Part shown: positions 55,464 to 64,000 of the stretch, one piece after another
How the letters are laid out: each line of letters begins with the position of its first letter
Numbering within the stretch: position 1 is the first letter of the stretch
Assembly (NCBI GenBank): GCA_000802045.1
Contig: JUEF01000078.1
Location: forward strand, 38,448 to 102,447
Source: Peptococcaceae bacterium BICA1-8
Lineage (GTDB): Bacteria > Bacillota > Peptococcia > Peptococcales > BICA1-8
Reading direction: 5' to 3'
DNA length: 64,000 nt
Made by a program: the position numbers and the translations under genes
The notes under the pieces: generated by a model
What the model saw: only the letters and a program-made list of their open reading frames with translations
What the model was told of the DNA's origin: nothing
The model's database searches: none

Positions 55464-58400
55464 TTAATTAAGGGCATCCTCATCTTCATCTTCTTCGTCT
55501 AAATTAATGTTCATATCTTCAAAATCTACATCTTCTTCATCGTCCCCAATATCTTCACCAACAACTAAAGCGCCGTCAGTAACTATTGCTTTTTCCTTCT
55601 CCTCTTCAGTTGGGATGTCTAAGCCTAACTCTTTGGCAGTTTCTGCAATGTCATCCTCAGCTTCTTGGATTTCAATTTCCTCATCATCTTCAGATAGTAT
55701 CTTCACATCTAAGCACAAGCTTTGTAATTCCTTGATCAATACTTTAAAGGACTCGGGCACACCCGGTTCCGGAACATTTTCACCCTTGACTATAGCCTCA
55801 TAGGTTTTCACCCGGCCAACAACATCATCGGATTTAACAGTAAGTATTTCCTGAAGTGTATAGGCTGCCCCATAGGCCTCCAGAGCCCAAACTTCCATCT
55901 CACCAAACCGCTGACCACCAAATTGAGCTTTACCGCCTAATGGCTGTTGAGTAACCAAGGAATATGGACCTGTAGACCGCGCATGTATTTTATCATCTAC
56001 TAAGTGGGCCAATTTAAGAACATACATATATCCAACTGTTACCTGGTTATCCATAGCTTCACCAGTGCGACCGTCTCTTAGGGTAAACTTACCACTATTG
56101 TCAAAGCCAGCTTTTTCTAGCATTTCCATAATGTCATTTTCTGAAGCCCCATCAAATACGGGGACGGACATATGAATCCCCAAGGCTTTGGCAGCCATAC
56201 CCAAATGGGTTTCCATGACCTGCCCGATGTTCATCCTAGAAGGAACACCTAGCGGGTTAAGTACTATCTCAACAGGAGTTCCATCAGGAAGGAAAGGCAT
56301 ATCCTCCTCCGCCATAATACGGGAAACAACCCCCTTGTTACCATGACGACCTGCCATTTTATCCCCTTCGGAAATCTTTCTTTTTTGTGCAATATAAACG
56401 CGAACAATCTGATTCACACCAGGAGCAAGTTCATCACCATTTTCTCTGGCGAATACCTTGACATCAACAATTTTCCCAGCTTCACCGTGGGGAACCCTTA
56501 AGGATGTATCCCTAACCTCTCTGGCCTTTTCTCCAAAGATGGCTCTTAATAATCTTTCTTCCGCCGTAAGCTCTGTTTCACCTTTTGGTGTTACCTTACC
56601 TACGAGAATATCCCCGGGCCGAACCTCCGCACCTACCCGGATAATACCCCTGTCATCTAAATTTTTCAGAACATCTTCGCCAACATTTGGGATATCCCGG
56701 GTTATTTCTTCGGGACCTAATTTAGTATCCCTAGCGTCACACTCATATTCCTCAATGTGAATAGAGGTATAGTAATCCTCTTTCACCAGTTTTTTGCTTA
56801 ATAGGATAGCATCCTCATAGTTATAGCCTTCCCAGGTCATAAAGGCAACCAGAACATTACGTCCCAAGGCTAATTCACCCTTGTCTGTGGAAGGACCATC
56901 AGCTAGAAGATCACCCTTTTCAACCCGTTGCCCACTCTTCACGAGAGGCTTTTGGTTGATACAGGTTCCTTGGTTTGATCTATCAAACTTTGTTAATTTA
57001 TAGTTATCTATTTTACCCAAGTCATTGTTTATAACTATTTCATTTGCTGTAACCTTTTGAATAGAACCGGATTCTTTAGCAATTACCATTACACCAGAGT
57101 CATAAGCAGCCTTAAACTCCATCCCGGTACCAACTAACGGAGCATCAGTACGTAAAAGAGGAACTGCCTGCCGCTGCATGTTAGCACCCATTAATGCTCG
57201 GTTAGCATCATCATGCTCCAAAAACGGAATCATAGCAGTAGCTATAGATACAACCTGCTTAGGCGACACATCCATATAGTCTACCCTGTGAGCATCAACA
57301 AAGATGATTTCATGACCATGGCGGGCATTAACCTTTTTATTGACAAAACGTCCTTCTTCATCCAAAGGAGCATTAGCCTGGGCCACAGCATAATTATCTT
57401 CTTCATCTGCAGTTAAATACTCTATTACACCGGTAACCTTTCCTTCTTCCTTATTAACCTTCCGATAAGGAGTCTCAATAAACCCGAATTCATTAATCCG
57501 AGCAAAGGTACTTAAGGAACTAATTAACCCGATGTTGGGGCCTTCCGGAGTCTCGATAGGACACATCCGCCCATAGTGGGAATGGTGTACGTCACGAACC
57601 TCAAAGCCTGCCCGTTCTCTGCTTAATCCACCGGGACCTAAGGCACTAAGCCTTCTCTTATGTGTTAATTCAGCCAAAGGGTTAGTTTGGTCCATAAACT
57701 GTGATAATTGGCTGGAACCAAAAAATTCTTTAATCGCGGCTACCACAGGACGAATATTGATTAATACTTGAGGCGTAATTACATCTACATCCTGAATAGT
57801 CATCCTCTCCCGTACAACTCTTTCCATCCTAGAAAGACCAATACGAAATTGGTTTTGTAACAGTTCACCTACAGAACGCAAACGGCGATTTCCTAAATGG
57901 TCAATATCATCTGGCCGTCCTTCTTCTTTAACAAGCTTTATTAAGTATTTTATGGAAGCAACAATATCTTCCTTAGTAATATGTTTAATTTCTTTATCAA
58001 TTTGAAGCTTCAATTTTTTGTTTAGTTTATAACGACCAACTTTAGCTAAATCATATCGTTTGGGATCAAAAAATAGGGTCGACAATAAAGACCTAGCACT
58101 ATCAACTGTGGGTGGTTCTCCTGGCCTTAGTCGCTTATAGATGTCAACTAGTGCCTCGCCCTCACTTTCAGTATGATCTCTTTCTAAAGTCATCCTAATT
58201 CTGTCATCACTATCGAAGAGTTCTAAAATCTGACCGTTGCTGCCATATCCTAATGCCCTCAATAACACTGTAGCCGGCAGCTTCCTAGTCCTATCAATGC
58301 GGACAAATATATTTTCGTTGACATCTGTCTCAAACTCAAGCCAAGCTCCTCTATTGGGAATGAGTGTCGCATTGTAAAGTCTTTTACCGCTGGTGTCTAT

Positions 58401-58838
58401 AGTTTCCGAATAGTAAGCACCAGGAGAGCGAACAAGCTGGCTGACAATAACCCTTTCGGCACCATTTATAATAAATGTGCCTTTGTTTGTCATCAACGGG
58501 AAGTCTCCCATGAAAACTTCTTGCTCTTTAACCTCACCGGTTTCTTTATTAATTAGTCTTACTTTTAAACGTAAGGGGGCAGCATATGTAACATCTCTTT
58601 CTTTGCATTCATCCACATGATATTTGGGTTCCCCCAGAGTATAATCAACAAACTCTAAAATTAAATTTCCAGTGAAATCTTGAATAGGGGATATATCATG
58701 AAACATCTCCCTTAAACCTTCTTCAAGAAACCACTGATAAGAGTTTTGCTGAATTTCAATTAAGTTAGGCATTTCCATAACCTCTTGGATCTGCGCGAAA
58801 CTATGCCTTTGTCTAAGCGCACGAGTCGGATTGACCAA
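55464..58838 (-). CDS. rpoB: RNA polymerase beta subunit
   Basis: The protein has 1124 residues from a TTG at 58838 (site AAGGGGTGAGAGTAA), [20 protein letters not shown] onward. [20 protein letters not shown] is the rifampicin region and the sequence matches the sensitive form. The acidic C-terminus ([11 protein letters not shown]) is long. Confidence 0.97.
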   Translation of the reverse strand: MVNPTRALRQRHSFAQIQEVMEMPNLIEIQQNSYQWFLEEGLREMFHDISPIQDFTGNLILEFVDYTLGEPKYHVDECKERDVTYAAPLRLKVRLINKETGEVKEQEVFMGDFPLMTNKGTFIINGAERVIVSQLVRSPGAYYSETIDTSGKRLYNATLIPNRGAWLEFETDVNENIFVRIDRTRKLPATVLLRALGYGSNGQILELFDSDDRIRMTLERDHTESEGEALVDIYKRLRPGEPPTVDSARSLLSTLFFDPKRYDLAKVGRYKLNKKLKLQIDKEIKHITKEDIVASIKYLIKLVKEEGRPDDIDHLGNRRLRSVGELLQNQFRIGLSRMERVVRERMTIQDVDVITPQVLINIRPVVAAIKEFFGSSQLSQFMDQTNPLAELTHKRRLSALGPGGLSRERAGFEVRDVHHSHYGRMCPIETPEGPNIGLISSLSTFARINEFGFIETPYRKVNKEEGKVTGVIEYLTADEEDNYAVAQANAPLDEEGRFVNKKVNARHGHEIIFVDAHRVDYMDVSPKQVVSIATAMIPFLEHDDANRALMGANMQRQAVPLLRTDAPLVGTGMEFKAAYDSGVMVIAKESGSIQKVTANEIVINNDLGKIDNYKLTKFDRSNQGTCINQKPLVKSGQRVEKGDLLADGPSTDKGELALGRNVLVAFMTWEGYNYEDAILLSKKLVKEDYYTSIHIEEYECDARDTKLGPEEITRDIPNVGEDVLKNLDDRGIIRVGAEVRPGDILVGKVTPKGETELTAEERLLRAIFGEKAREVRDTSLRVPHGEAGKIVDVKVFARENGDELAPGVNQIVRVYIAQKRKISEGDKMAGRHGNKGVVSRIMAEEDMPFLPDGTPVEIVLNPLGVPSRMNIGQVMETHLGMAAKALGIHMSVPVFDGASENDIMEMLEKAGFDNSGKFTLRDGRTGEAMDNQVTVGYMYVLKLAHLVDDKIHARSTGPYSLVTQQPLGGKAQFGGQRFGEMEVWALEAYGAAYTLQEILTVKSDDVVGRVKTYEAIVKGENVPEPGVPESFKVLIKELQSLCLDVKILSEDDEEIEIQEAEDDIAETAKELGLDIPTEEEKEKAIVTDGALVVGEDIGDDEEDVDFEDMNINLDEEDEDEDALN

Positions 58839-59008
58839 TTACTCTCACCCCTTAGCATTATTTAACGACAATATCAAATATAAAAGCAAGGCAATGACCT
58901 CACTTATTAAATAAAGAAAATTACCTTAACTATTTTTGCCATTATTCAACTAGTATATTCTCATTACATATTCATTTGCCAAAGTTTAACATGAAATCGC
59001 ATTCTATA

Positions 59009-59037
59009 ATGCTAGCACAACGATTTTGGAAAGTCAA
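59009..59037 (-). promoter_or_regulatory. Promoter of rpoB-rpoC
   Basis: TTGACT (59037-59032), 17-nt spacer, TAGCAT (59014-59009) on the minus strand, 170 nt before rpoB. The -10 matches four of six. The gap to rplL (58,839-59,279) also holds a REP doublet and a terminator. Confidence 0.55.
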
Positions 59038-59091
59038 GGAAGTTTTTTTTGAAAACGCAAGCGCAATTTTAGAGTGATGTGGGCGTAAATC

Positions 59092-59221
59092 GTAGGGGCG
59101 CGCAATGCGCGTCCTTCCCTATTTTCTTACATAATTTTTTTTTAATATTTTTGTCATTTGGATTGTCTTATTTGCGTCCGTACTTATTTCGGATAAGTAC
59201 GGACGCAATGCGCGCCCCTAC
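59092..59221. repeat. REP doublet (REPIN-like) with GTAG heads
   Basis: REP1 (59092-59114) is GTAG followed by GGGCGCGC-AAT-GCGCGTCC, a hairpin. REP2 (59201-59221) is the same in reverse complement, ending in CTAC. Between them is a perfect 14-bp hairpin (59174-59187 with 59193-59206, TTCGG loop) that shares bases with REP2. This layout is typical of REP pairs moved by a RAYT transposase; no such gene is in the window. Confidence 0.7.
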
Positions 59222-59252
59222 AGATTGTCCTTAAACACAGATGTCATGCGTA

Positions 59253-59277
59253 AAAAAACACCCTTTCGGGTGTTTTT
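59253..59277 (-). terminator. Terminator after rplL
   Basis: AAAAACACCC-GAAA-GGGTGTTTTTTT on the minus strand, right after the rplL stop. It limits read-through from rplJL into rpoBC, so polymerase genes depend partly on their own promoter. Confidence 0.85.
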
Positions 59278-59279
59278 AA

Positions 59280-59654
59280 CTACTTAACTGTTACAGAAGC
59301 GCCAGCTTCTTCAAGTTTTTTCTTAACTTCTTCAGCTTCTGCTTTTTCAACTTTTTCTTTAACAGCTTTAGGAGCTCCGTCAACTAAGTCTTTAGCTTCT
59401 TTTAAGCCTAAGCCAGTTAACTCACGAACAACTTTGATTACGTTGATTTTCTTTTCGCCAGCACCAGTTAATATTACATCAAATTCAGTTTGCTCTTCAA
59501 CAGCTTCAGCAACAGGAGCAGCGCCCGCAGCTGCAACAGCAACAGGAGCAGCAGCACTTACACCAAATTCTTCTTCGAAGGCTTTCACTAATTCGGATAA
59601 TTCTAATACAGAAAGACCTTTTACTAATTCAATAATTTCATTTACTTTAGACAT
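59280..59654 (-). CDS. rplL: Ribosomal protein L7/L12
   Basis: The protein has 124 residues with the Ala/Val-rich hinge ([19 protein letters not shown], 34-52) and C-terminal [20 protein letters not shown]. Its dimers form the stalk that recruits translation GTPases. Confidence 0.98.
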   Translation of the reverse strand: MSKVNEIIELVKGLSVLELSELVKAFEEEFGVSAAAPVAVAAAGAAPVAEAVEEQTEFDVILTGAGEKKINVIKVVRELTGLGLKEAKDLVDGAPKAVKEKVEKAEAEEVKKKLEEAGASVTVK

Positions 59655-59712
59655 TTATTTTTCCTCCTTATTATATACAACTAGTTTGAATTATTAATCT
59701 AGGCACATTTTC

Positions 59713-60240
59713 TTACGCTTGTGCTTCTTTGAGCTTTCTTACTTCTTCTAAAGCATAACCCAGTTTTCTGATAGGTCCTTGAAGTACATTGACCAGACCT
59801 ACAATTGGAGCTTGGAAAACAGAAGCGACTTGAGCTAGTAGTACTTCCCTTGGAGGAAGGTCAGCTAGAGCTTTTACCTGTTCAAACCCAATAACTTGAC
59901 CATCTAAGATACCGCCTTTAATTTCCAGGTTTTTATGATCTTTCGCAAACTTGGAAAGTACTTGTGCTGGAGAAACTGCATCCGCTAAACCAAAGGCTAC
60001 GGCAGTAGGTCCTTGGAAGTATTCCTCTGTACCTGCAATGCCCGCTTCTTTAGCAGCGATTTTTAGAAGAGTATTTTTTACTACTCTATAATCTACACCT
60101 GCTTCTCTTAGTTTGCTTCTTAATTCAGTGACTTCAGCAACATTAAGACCGCGGTAGTCAGTAATAACTACAGATTTGGAATCATTAAATTTTTCAACCA
60201 TCTCCACAACTATCTGTTTTTTGGTTTCGGGGCTATCCAA
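59713..60240 (-). CDS. rplJ: Ribosomal protein L10
   Basis: The protein has 175 residues with KQIVVEMVEKFNDSKSVVIT and FQGPTAVAFG. It anchors L7/L12 and, bound to it, represses its own leader. Confidence 0.97.
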   Translation of the reverse strand: MDSPETKKQIVVEMVEKFNDSKSVVITDYRGLNVAEVTELRSKLREAGVDYRVVKNTLLKIAAKEAGIAGTEEYFQGPTAVAFGLADAVSPAQVLSKFAKDHKNLEIKGGILDGQVIGFEQVKALADLPPREVLLAQVASVFQAPIVGLVNVLQGPIRKLGYALEEVRKLKEAQA

Positions 60241-60281
60241 TAGTGTTCACCTCCTTAAAAATGAATGATAATTTTTTTGGT

Positions 60282-60383
60282 CAGTGACTAGTGATTAGTG
60301 ACTGGTGACTAGAAAATATTAAGACCACAAATAAATGCAGAAAAGTTTTTCTACTAGTCACTAGTAACCAGTAACTAGTAACT
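60282..60383. repeat. Inverted array of GTGACTAG heptad-like repeats
   Basis: Left arm 60282-60316 holds CAGTGACTAGTGATTAGTGA and more; right arm 60346-60383 holds CTAGTCACTAGTAACCAGTA in reverse complement. A- and T-rich centre. It lies between the L10 attenuator and the rplJ start, an odd place for a foreign repeat. Confidence 0.65.
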
Positions 60384-60384
60384 T

Positions 60385-60500
60385 AAAATAAAATTGCCCC
60401 CGTAGATATACGGAGGCAAGTAAACTTCAGGAAAAATCTATCCTAAAATTAGCCTCGGCAGGATATTAAGCCAATAATGGCACCTACTGTCTACAGCAAA
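60385..60500 (-). promoter_or_regulatory. L10 leader with attenuator
   Basis: In the minus-strand RNA, GUAGACAGUAGGUGCC and UUAAUAUCCUGCCGAGGC (plus 60451-60497) match the L10 leader binding site for L10-L12. A 9-bp stem (60409-60417 with 60396-60404) with a 4-nt loop and following U-rich tract is the attenuator. It lets L10 lower rplJL expression. Confidence 0.8.
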
Positions 60501-60560
60501 ACAGTGTTTTAAAAATCATATTTAATTTTTGCAATGACGGTGCGACATGGAAACCGCCCC

Positions 60561-61250
60561 CTACATTTTTTGCGGGCTTACTTTTACACCAGGTCCCATA
60601 GTGGATGAGACAGTAATGCTTCTCAAATATTGTCCTTTAGAACTGGCTGGCTTAGCTTTAACTAGAACATCCATTATTGTCTGGAAATTCTCCTGCAGTT
60701 TTTCTACTTCAAAGGAAGCTTTGCCGATAGGAACATGGATAATACTCGTTTTATCTATCCTATACTCAATTTTACCAGCTTTAACTTCATTAACAGCTTT
60801 TTCAACATCAAAAGTAACAGTTCCGGTTTTGGGGTTAGGCATTAGACCTTTAGGACCTAATATCCGACCTAGTTTTCCGACTGTACCCATCATATCAGGG
60901 GTTGCAATAGCAACATCAAATCCAAACCATCCGCCTTGGATTTTTTCCAGCATATCTTCAGCGCCTACAAAATCAGCACCTGCAGCCTCAGCTTCTTTAG
61001 CCTTTTCACCTTTGGCAAATACTAAGACACTGCGGGTCTTACCAGTACCGTGAGGCAATACTACAGCACCACGGATTTGCTGATCAGCATGACGAGGGTC
61101 AACACCCAATTTCACCGCAACTTCAATTGTTTCATCAAATTTAGCTTTAGCCATTGTTTTCGCTAATTCTAAGGCTTGCTGCGGTTCATAAACTGTTTGT
61201 TTTTCATATGTTTTTATAGAATCTAGGTAATTTTTACCATGTTTTGGCAT
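60561..61250 (-). CDS. rplA: Ribosomal protein L1
   Basis: The protein has 229 residues from the ATG at 61250 (site AAGGAGGAATGTAAG), [20 protein letters not shown] onward. [20 protein letters not shown] is diagnostic. It lies on the L1 stalk at the E site. Confidence 0.98.
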   Translation of the reverse strand: MPKHGKNYLDSIKTYEKQTVYEPQQALELAKTMAKAKFDETIEVAVKLGVDPRHADQQIRGAVVLPHGTGKTRSVLVFAKGEKAKEAEAAGADFVGAEDMLEKIQGGWFGFDVAIATPDMMGTVGKLGRILGPKGLMPNPKTGTVTFDVEKAVNEVKAGKIEYRIDKTSIIHVPIGKASFEVEKLQENFQTIMDVLVKAKPASSKGQYLRSITVSSTMGPGVKVSPQKM

Positions 61251-61301
61251 CTTACATTCCTCCTTGTGGTATTTGCGGAAAAATCCTCCCACTTAATCTT
61301 A

Positions 61302-61367
61302 GGCTAAGGTTTCGCTTCGCTAGGTTAAGGTTAAGATTTTTCTTAGCCTCAGCCTCAGCCTTAACCT
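61302..61367. repeat. Inverted repeat element with CTAAGGTT/AACCTTAG arms, copy 2
   Basis: Left arm 61302-61335 begins with the same GGCTAAGGTTTCGCTTCGCT as copy 1. Right arm 61342-61367 is CTTAGCCTCAGCCTCAGCCT plus TAACC. A GTCCCT/AGGGAC hairpin follows at 61,369-61,382. It lies between rplK and rplA. Confidence 0.7.
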
Positions 61368-61383
61368 GTCCCTCGTTAGGGAC

Positions 61384-61812
61384 CTATCCTTCTACGATTT
61401 CGATACCCATACTGCGTGCGGTACCTTCAATCATCCTCATAGCGGCTTCAACGGAAGCTGCATTTAAGTCCTTCATCTTCTCTTCAGCTATTTGGCGAAC
61501 TTTTGACAAAGGAACCTTGGCAACTTTATTACGGTTTGGTTCACCAGAAGCTCTTTCAATACCGGCAGCTTTTTTCAAAAGTACAGCAGCAGGCGGCGTT
61601 TTAGTGATAAACGTAAACGACCTGTCCGCAAAAACTGTAATTTCAACAGGAATAATTAAACCTACTTGGTTTTTTGTTCTTTCATTAAACTCTTTACAAA
61701 AACCCATAATATTAACACCATGCTGACCCAATGCAGGTCCTACTGGTGGTGCAGGGTTTGCTTTTCCTGCATTTACCTGAAGCTTTATAAAACCAATTAC
61801 TTTTTTTGCCAT
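61384..61812 (-). CDS. rplK: Ribosomal protein L11
   Basis: The protein has 142 residues, with [20 protein letters not shown] (thiostrepton region) and IVEG at the C-terminus. It sits at the factor-binding centre. Confidence 0.98.
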   Translation of the reverse strand: MAKKVIGFIKLQVNAGKANPAPPVGPALGQHGVNIMGFCKEFNERTKNQVGLIIPVEITVFADRSFTFITKTPPAAVLLKKAAGIERASGEPNRNKVAKVPLSKVRQIAEEKMKDLNAASVEAAMRMIEGTARSMGIEIVEG

Positions 61813-61883
61813 TTAGGGTACACCTCCTTAGACAAGTTGTGGTATAGCGGGGTTTAACCCTCCCACTAAAACAAACCAAAAAT

Positions 61884-62408
61884 TTATACTTTAGCTACCT
61901 GAGTGAATTCAAGTTCAACAGGTGTCTCACGACCAAACATAGAAAGCAGAACTTTAACTTTACCTTTATCTGGATATATTTCTCCAATAGTCCCCAAGAA
62001 GTTTTCAAAGGGACCGGAGTTAACGCGAATATTTTCCCCTACGTTTAGGTCAATCCTAGCTTTAGGATCTTCTACTCCCATTTGTTTCAGGAGGTTTTTT
62101 ACCTCTGAATCATGTAAAGGTACCGGCTTTGAACCCGTACCAACAAAACCAGTAACTCCCGTTGTATTTCTAACTACATACCAAGAGTCATCTGTCATTT
62201 TCATTTCAACTAATACATATCCCGGGAATACTTTGCGTTTAACAATCTTCTTTTTGCCATTTTTTATTTCGATTTCATCTTCCATGGGTACTAATATGCG
62301 AAAAATTTTATCGCCCATGTTCATCGACTCAACTCGTTTTTCCAAATTAGCCTTTACCTTGTTTTCGTATCCCGAATACGTATGAATAACATACCACTTT
62401 TTATCCAT
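61884..62408 (-). CDS. nusG: Transcription factor NusG
   Basis: The protein has 174 residues. MDKKWYVIHTYSGYENKVKA is the NGN start; the KOW domain is NVGENIRVNSGPFENFLGTI. It links RNA polymerase to ribosome or Rho. It follows secE. Confidence 0.98.
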   Translation of the reverse strand: MDKKWYVIHTYSGYENKVKANLEKRVESMNMGDKIFRILVPMEDEIEIKNGKKKIVKRKVFPGYVLVEMKMTDDSWYVVRNTTGVTGFVGTGSKPVPLHDSEVKNLLKQMGVEDPKARIDLNVGENIRVNSGPFENFLGTIGEIYPDKGKVKVLLSMFGRETPVELEFTQVAKV

Positions 62409-62458
62409 AACACAAGGGCCCTATTGCCAGGACCCCCACCCCCTCAACAAACCATTTC

Positions 62459-62674
62459 TTAGATTATTAACTCCAAGACAAAGCTAAGGGCGGAATCAAC
62501 AACCCAGATCATTGCAGATACAATAACTACCGTAACCAAAACAACGGAAGTATAAGTGATTAGCTCTGACTTATTTGGCCAATGTACTTTTTTCAACTCA
62601 TTTAATGAGCCTTTAGCATACTTTTTTAGTCTTTCCATTAGGCCCGGTTTTTTTTCAGCTTGTCTCACACTCAT
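62459..62674 (-). CDS. secE: Protein translocase subunit SecE
   Basis: The protein has 71 residues from the ATG at 62674 (MSVRQAEKKPGLMERLKKYA). NELKKVHWPNKSELITYTSV is the amphipathic part, followed by one membrane helix. It clamps SecY. Confidence 0.95.
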   Translation of the reverse strand: MSVRQAEKKPGLMERLKKYAKGSLNELKKVHWPNKSELITYTSVVLVTVVIVSAMIWVVDSALSFVLELII

Positions 62675-62691
62675 TTTCTCCACTTCCCTAA

Positions 62692-62841
62692 CTACTTAGT
62701 TTCTTTATGAACAGTATGGGTTTTGCAAAATGGGCAGTATTTTTTAAGCTCAATTCTATCCGGGTTGTTTTTCTTGTTCTTGTTAGTGCTATAATTACGG
62801 CGTTTACACTCAGTACAAGCTATTGTAATACCTAAACGCAC
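62692..62841 (-). CDS. rpmG: Ribosomal protein L33 (zinc form)
   Basis: The ORF encodes 49 residues from a GTG at 62841 (site AGGAGGTGGCGCTA), [20 protein letters not shown] onward. CTEC and CPFC form the zinc site. First gene of the rpmG-secE-nusG operon. Confidence 0.95.
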   Translation of the reverse strand: MRLGITIACTECKRRNYSTNKNKKNNPDRIELKKYCPFCKTHTVHKETK

Positions 62842-62900
62842 TAGCGCCACCTCCTAGTCCAATCTTACTATGTTGCTATTATTTAATCAGTACCTTATCT

Positions 62901-62930
62901 ACTTTAGCACACCATTTACTGATGTGTCAA
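62901..62930 (-). promoter_or_regulatory. Promoter of rpmG-secE-nusG
   Basis: TTGACA (62930-62925), 18-nt spacer, TAAAGT (62906-62901) on the minus strand, 60 nt before rpmG. Confidence 0.6.
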
Positions 62931-63107
62931 CTGCAAATTAGCCGTTAATCAATTTGTAGTTGTATTTTTACCAATCACCCGGAATCTTAATCTTAGCCTC
63001 GAGCTTAACCTTGTCCTGCTTAGCTAATTTTTCAAATTTCTTCCTCTATTTTCTAAATTATCTTACAGTATTTTAAAAAACCTGTCAATTGCTTAAGGGT
63101 GAATCAC

Positions 63108-63426
63108 GATGTCAGCATGACGGCTAATATGTAAATCTGCATGTCGGCATGACATCTCTTTGGTCAGACAAGATGTCGGCTTGACGGTTTTTGGGATAGA
63201 CAAGCTGTCGGCATGATATCTGAAAGGATAAACTGCATGTCGGCAATAAAAAAACAGACCAAAAATTTGCCCAAGAAGTTGTAATGCCGACCAAATGCTT
63301 TAACCAAGAGGACGTCATGCGGACCCGGAGATTTAGCTCATAAGAGATATCATGCCGACCTAAGATGTTACTCGGCAGCCGTAATGCCGACTCGAAGATT
63401 TAAACCAATAAGACGTCACGCCAACC
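63108..63426. repeat. 32-bp phased inverted repeat array, copy B
   Basis: GTCRGC cores start at 63111, 63143, 63175, 63207 and 63239, exactly 32 bp apart. After the same centre AGACCAAAAATTT (63256-63268) the reverse-complement core (GCCGAC, GCGGAC, GCCAAC) starts at 63286, 63319, 63354, 63386 and 63420 (32-35 bp apart). It shares unit and centre with copy A at 28181-28435. It lies between rpmG and the tRNA terminator. Nothing else is seen in this gap. Confidence 0.8.
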
Positions 63427-63445
63427 ATCTAAGTCACCCTAAACT

Positions 63446-63484
63446 AAAAGAAGAGCAAGATGAGATTATCATCTTGCTCTTCTT
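63446..63484 (-). terminator. Terminator of the tRNA cluster
   Basis: A perfect 16-bp stem (63448-63463 with 63469-63484) with loop GATTA, followed on the minus strand by TTTTAG, right after the tRNA-Met CCA end. Confidence 0.85.
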
Positions 63485-63488
63485 GTTA

Positions 63489-63565
63489 TGGTGGCGGCGC
63501 AGGGATTTGAACCCCGGACACTGCGGGTATGAACCGCATGCTCTAGCCAACTGAGCTACGCCGCC
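63489..63565 (-). tRNA. tRNA-Met (CAT), elongator type
   Basis: 77 nt with encoded CCA. Acceptor GGCGGCG, D-arm with AGCTCAGTTGGCTAGAGC, anticodon loop TTCATAC, T-arm GGGGTTCAAATCCCT. The G1-C72 pair and a stem without three G-C pairs mark it as elongator rather than initiator. Confidence 0.9.
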
Positions 63566-63595
63566 ATATATTTTTTCAATCGCCTTAACTTGAGC

Positions 63596-63672
63596 TGGAG
63601 CCCATAACCGGGATTGAACCGGTGAACCTCCGCCTTACCAAGGCGACGCTCTACCAACTGAGCTATATGGGC
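63596..63672 (-). tRNA. tRNA-Thr (GGT)
   Basis: 77 nt with encoded CCA. Acceptor GCCCATA, anticodon loop TTGGTAA (GGT), T-arm ACCGGTTCAATCCCGGT. Cloverleaf fits well. Confidence 0.93.
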
Positions 63673-63676
63673 AAAT

Positions 63677-63752
63677 TGGTTGCGGGAGAAGGATTTGAAC
63701 CTTCGACCTTCGGGTTATGAGCCCGACGAGCTGCCAACTGCTCCATCCCGCG
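63677..63752 (-). tRNA. tRNA-fMet (CAT), initiator
   Basis: 76 nt with encoded CCA. It starts CGCGGGA and ends TCCCGCA, so base 1 (C) does not pair with base 72 (A), and the anticodon stem has GGG/CCC; both mark the initiator. Anticodon loop CTCATAA. Confidence 0.93.
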
Positions 63753-63760
63753 CTATTAAA

Positions 63761-63826
63761 GATGTCTGATGTCAGAGGTTAGATGTCGGAAATTTTCTGA
63801 TCTCCAACATCCGACTTCGGACTTCT
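63761..63826. repeat. Inverted repeat of GATGTCNGA units between tRNAs
   Basis: Left arm 63761-63792 holds GATGTCTGATGTCAGAGGTT and GATGTCGGAAA; right arm 63794-63826 holds TCCAACATCCGACTTCGGAC. It fills the spacer between tRNA-fMet and tRNA-Tyr. The architecture recalls the other inverted arrays but the motif differs. Confidence 0.6.
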
Positions 63827-63831
63827 GTTTT

Positions 63832-63917
63832 TGGTGGAGGGGACAGGATTCGAACCTGTGAAAGCGCAGCTAACAGATTTACAGTCTGCCCCCTTTGGCC
63901 AACTCGGGAACCCCTCC
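63832..63917 (-). tRNA. tRNA-Tyr (GTA)
   Basis: 86 nt with encoded CCA. Class II with a long variable arm, acceptor GGAGGGG, anticodon loop CTGTAAA (GTA), T-arm ACAGGTTCGAATCCTGT. Confidence 0.93.
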
Positions 63918-63956
63918 ATGTGTTTTACTATATAAACTTTTTAGTTGAGAAAAAAA

Positions 63957-64000
63957 TGGAGCCGACGATGGGACTCGAACCCGCAACCTGCTGATTACAA
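63957..64000 (-). tRNA. tRNA-Thr (TGT), 3' part
   Basis: CCA end, acceptor 3' strand GTCGGCT, T-arm with GGGTTCGAGTCCC and the anticodon loop with TTGTAA (TGT) are visible; the 5' half lies beyond the window. Confidence 0.8.

Noticed and set aside
63124..63318. Open frame of 64 codons on the minus strand inside the repeat array
   Set aside because: A 32-bp repeat cannot keep frame, there is no ribosome site, and composition follows the repeat.
63108..63426. CRISPR array
   Set aside because: The conserved part is only about 10-15 bases and degenerate, the intervals also share bases (GGATA, CTGCAT), and half of the units are inverted. There are no cas genes nearby.
63489..63752. A tRNA gene as the attachment site of the prophage
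   Set aside because: The tRNA cluster is 37 kb from the prophage edge; the edge adjoins rpsI.

Overview
The window joins two very different regions. Bases 1 to about 26,300 are an AT-rich, densely packed temperate phage (prophage), most of it on the minus strand. Bases 26,414 to 64,000 are the core ribosomal protein and RNA polymerase gene cluster of the host, also on the minus strand, preceded by a tRNA cluster. Gene order (tRNAs, rpmG-secE-nusG, rplKA, rplJL, rpoBC, an L7Ae-like gene, rpsLG, fusA, tuf, the S10-spc-alpha genes with adk, map, infA and a KOW protein, two ECF ATPases with ecfT, truA, rplM-rpsI) is typical of low-GC Gram-positive bacteria. The KOW and L7Ae genes and the zinc forms of S4, S14, L33 and L36 point to a member of the Clostridia. 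I cannot name a species from sequence alone.

Prophage, right to left: a frameshifted tyrosine integrase, a small orphan ORF and a CI-like repressor lie on the plus strand. Across a divergent control region with repeated GCGAACA operators, the minus strand carries a Cro-like gene, an antirepressor, an excisionase-like HTH gene and many small ORFs. Next come recombination genes (RecB-like nuclease, coiled-coil partner, ERF annealing protein), an adenine/cytosine-N4 methyltransferase, replication genes (winged-helix initiator, presumed loader, DnaB helicase, SSB), a MazG-like protein, a C5-methyltransferase, a RuvC-like resolvase, an HNH nuclease and a late-regulator-like HTH gene. A three-gene plus-strand cassette with its own promoter and terminator interrupts the order at 9.9-10.6 kb. 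The packaging and head genes follow (small and large terminase, portal, Sf6 gp66/N4 gp49-like protein, scaffold, decoration protein, capsid, head fibre-like protein, adaptor, start of a tail protein). The tail and lysis genes and the other attachment site lie outside the window. A large portal, a scaffold and an adaptor followed by a tail protein suggest a short-tailed phage; this is an inference.

Host part: promoters are visible for rplM-rpsI, rpsJ (S10 operon), rpoB and rpmG-secE-nusG. An L10 leader with attenuator precedes rplJ, and a terminator separates rplL from rpoB.

The most striking unexplained structures are two intergenic arrays (28.18-28.44 kb and 63.11-63.43 kb). Each is built of degenerate repeats, spaced exactly 32 bp in the left arm, followed by the same unit in reverse complement around a shared 13-nt centre. 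Other ribosomal gaps carry different inverted-repeat families and a REP doublet with GTAG heads. In the phage head region almost every gene is followed by a weak terminator-like hairpin, two genes share a 16-nt leader motif with compensating hairpins, and one gap has a perfect 17-bp hairpin that buries a Shine-Dalgarno sequence. Two phage ORFs and the integrase start are interrupted by frameshifts.
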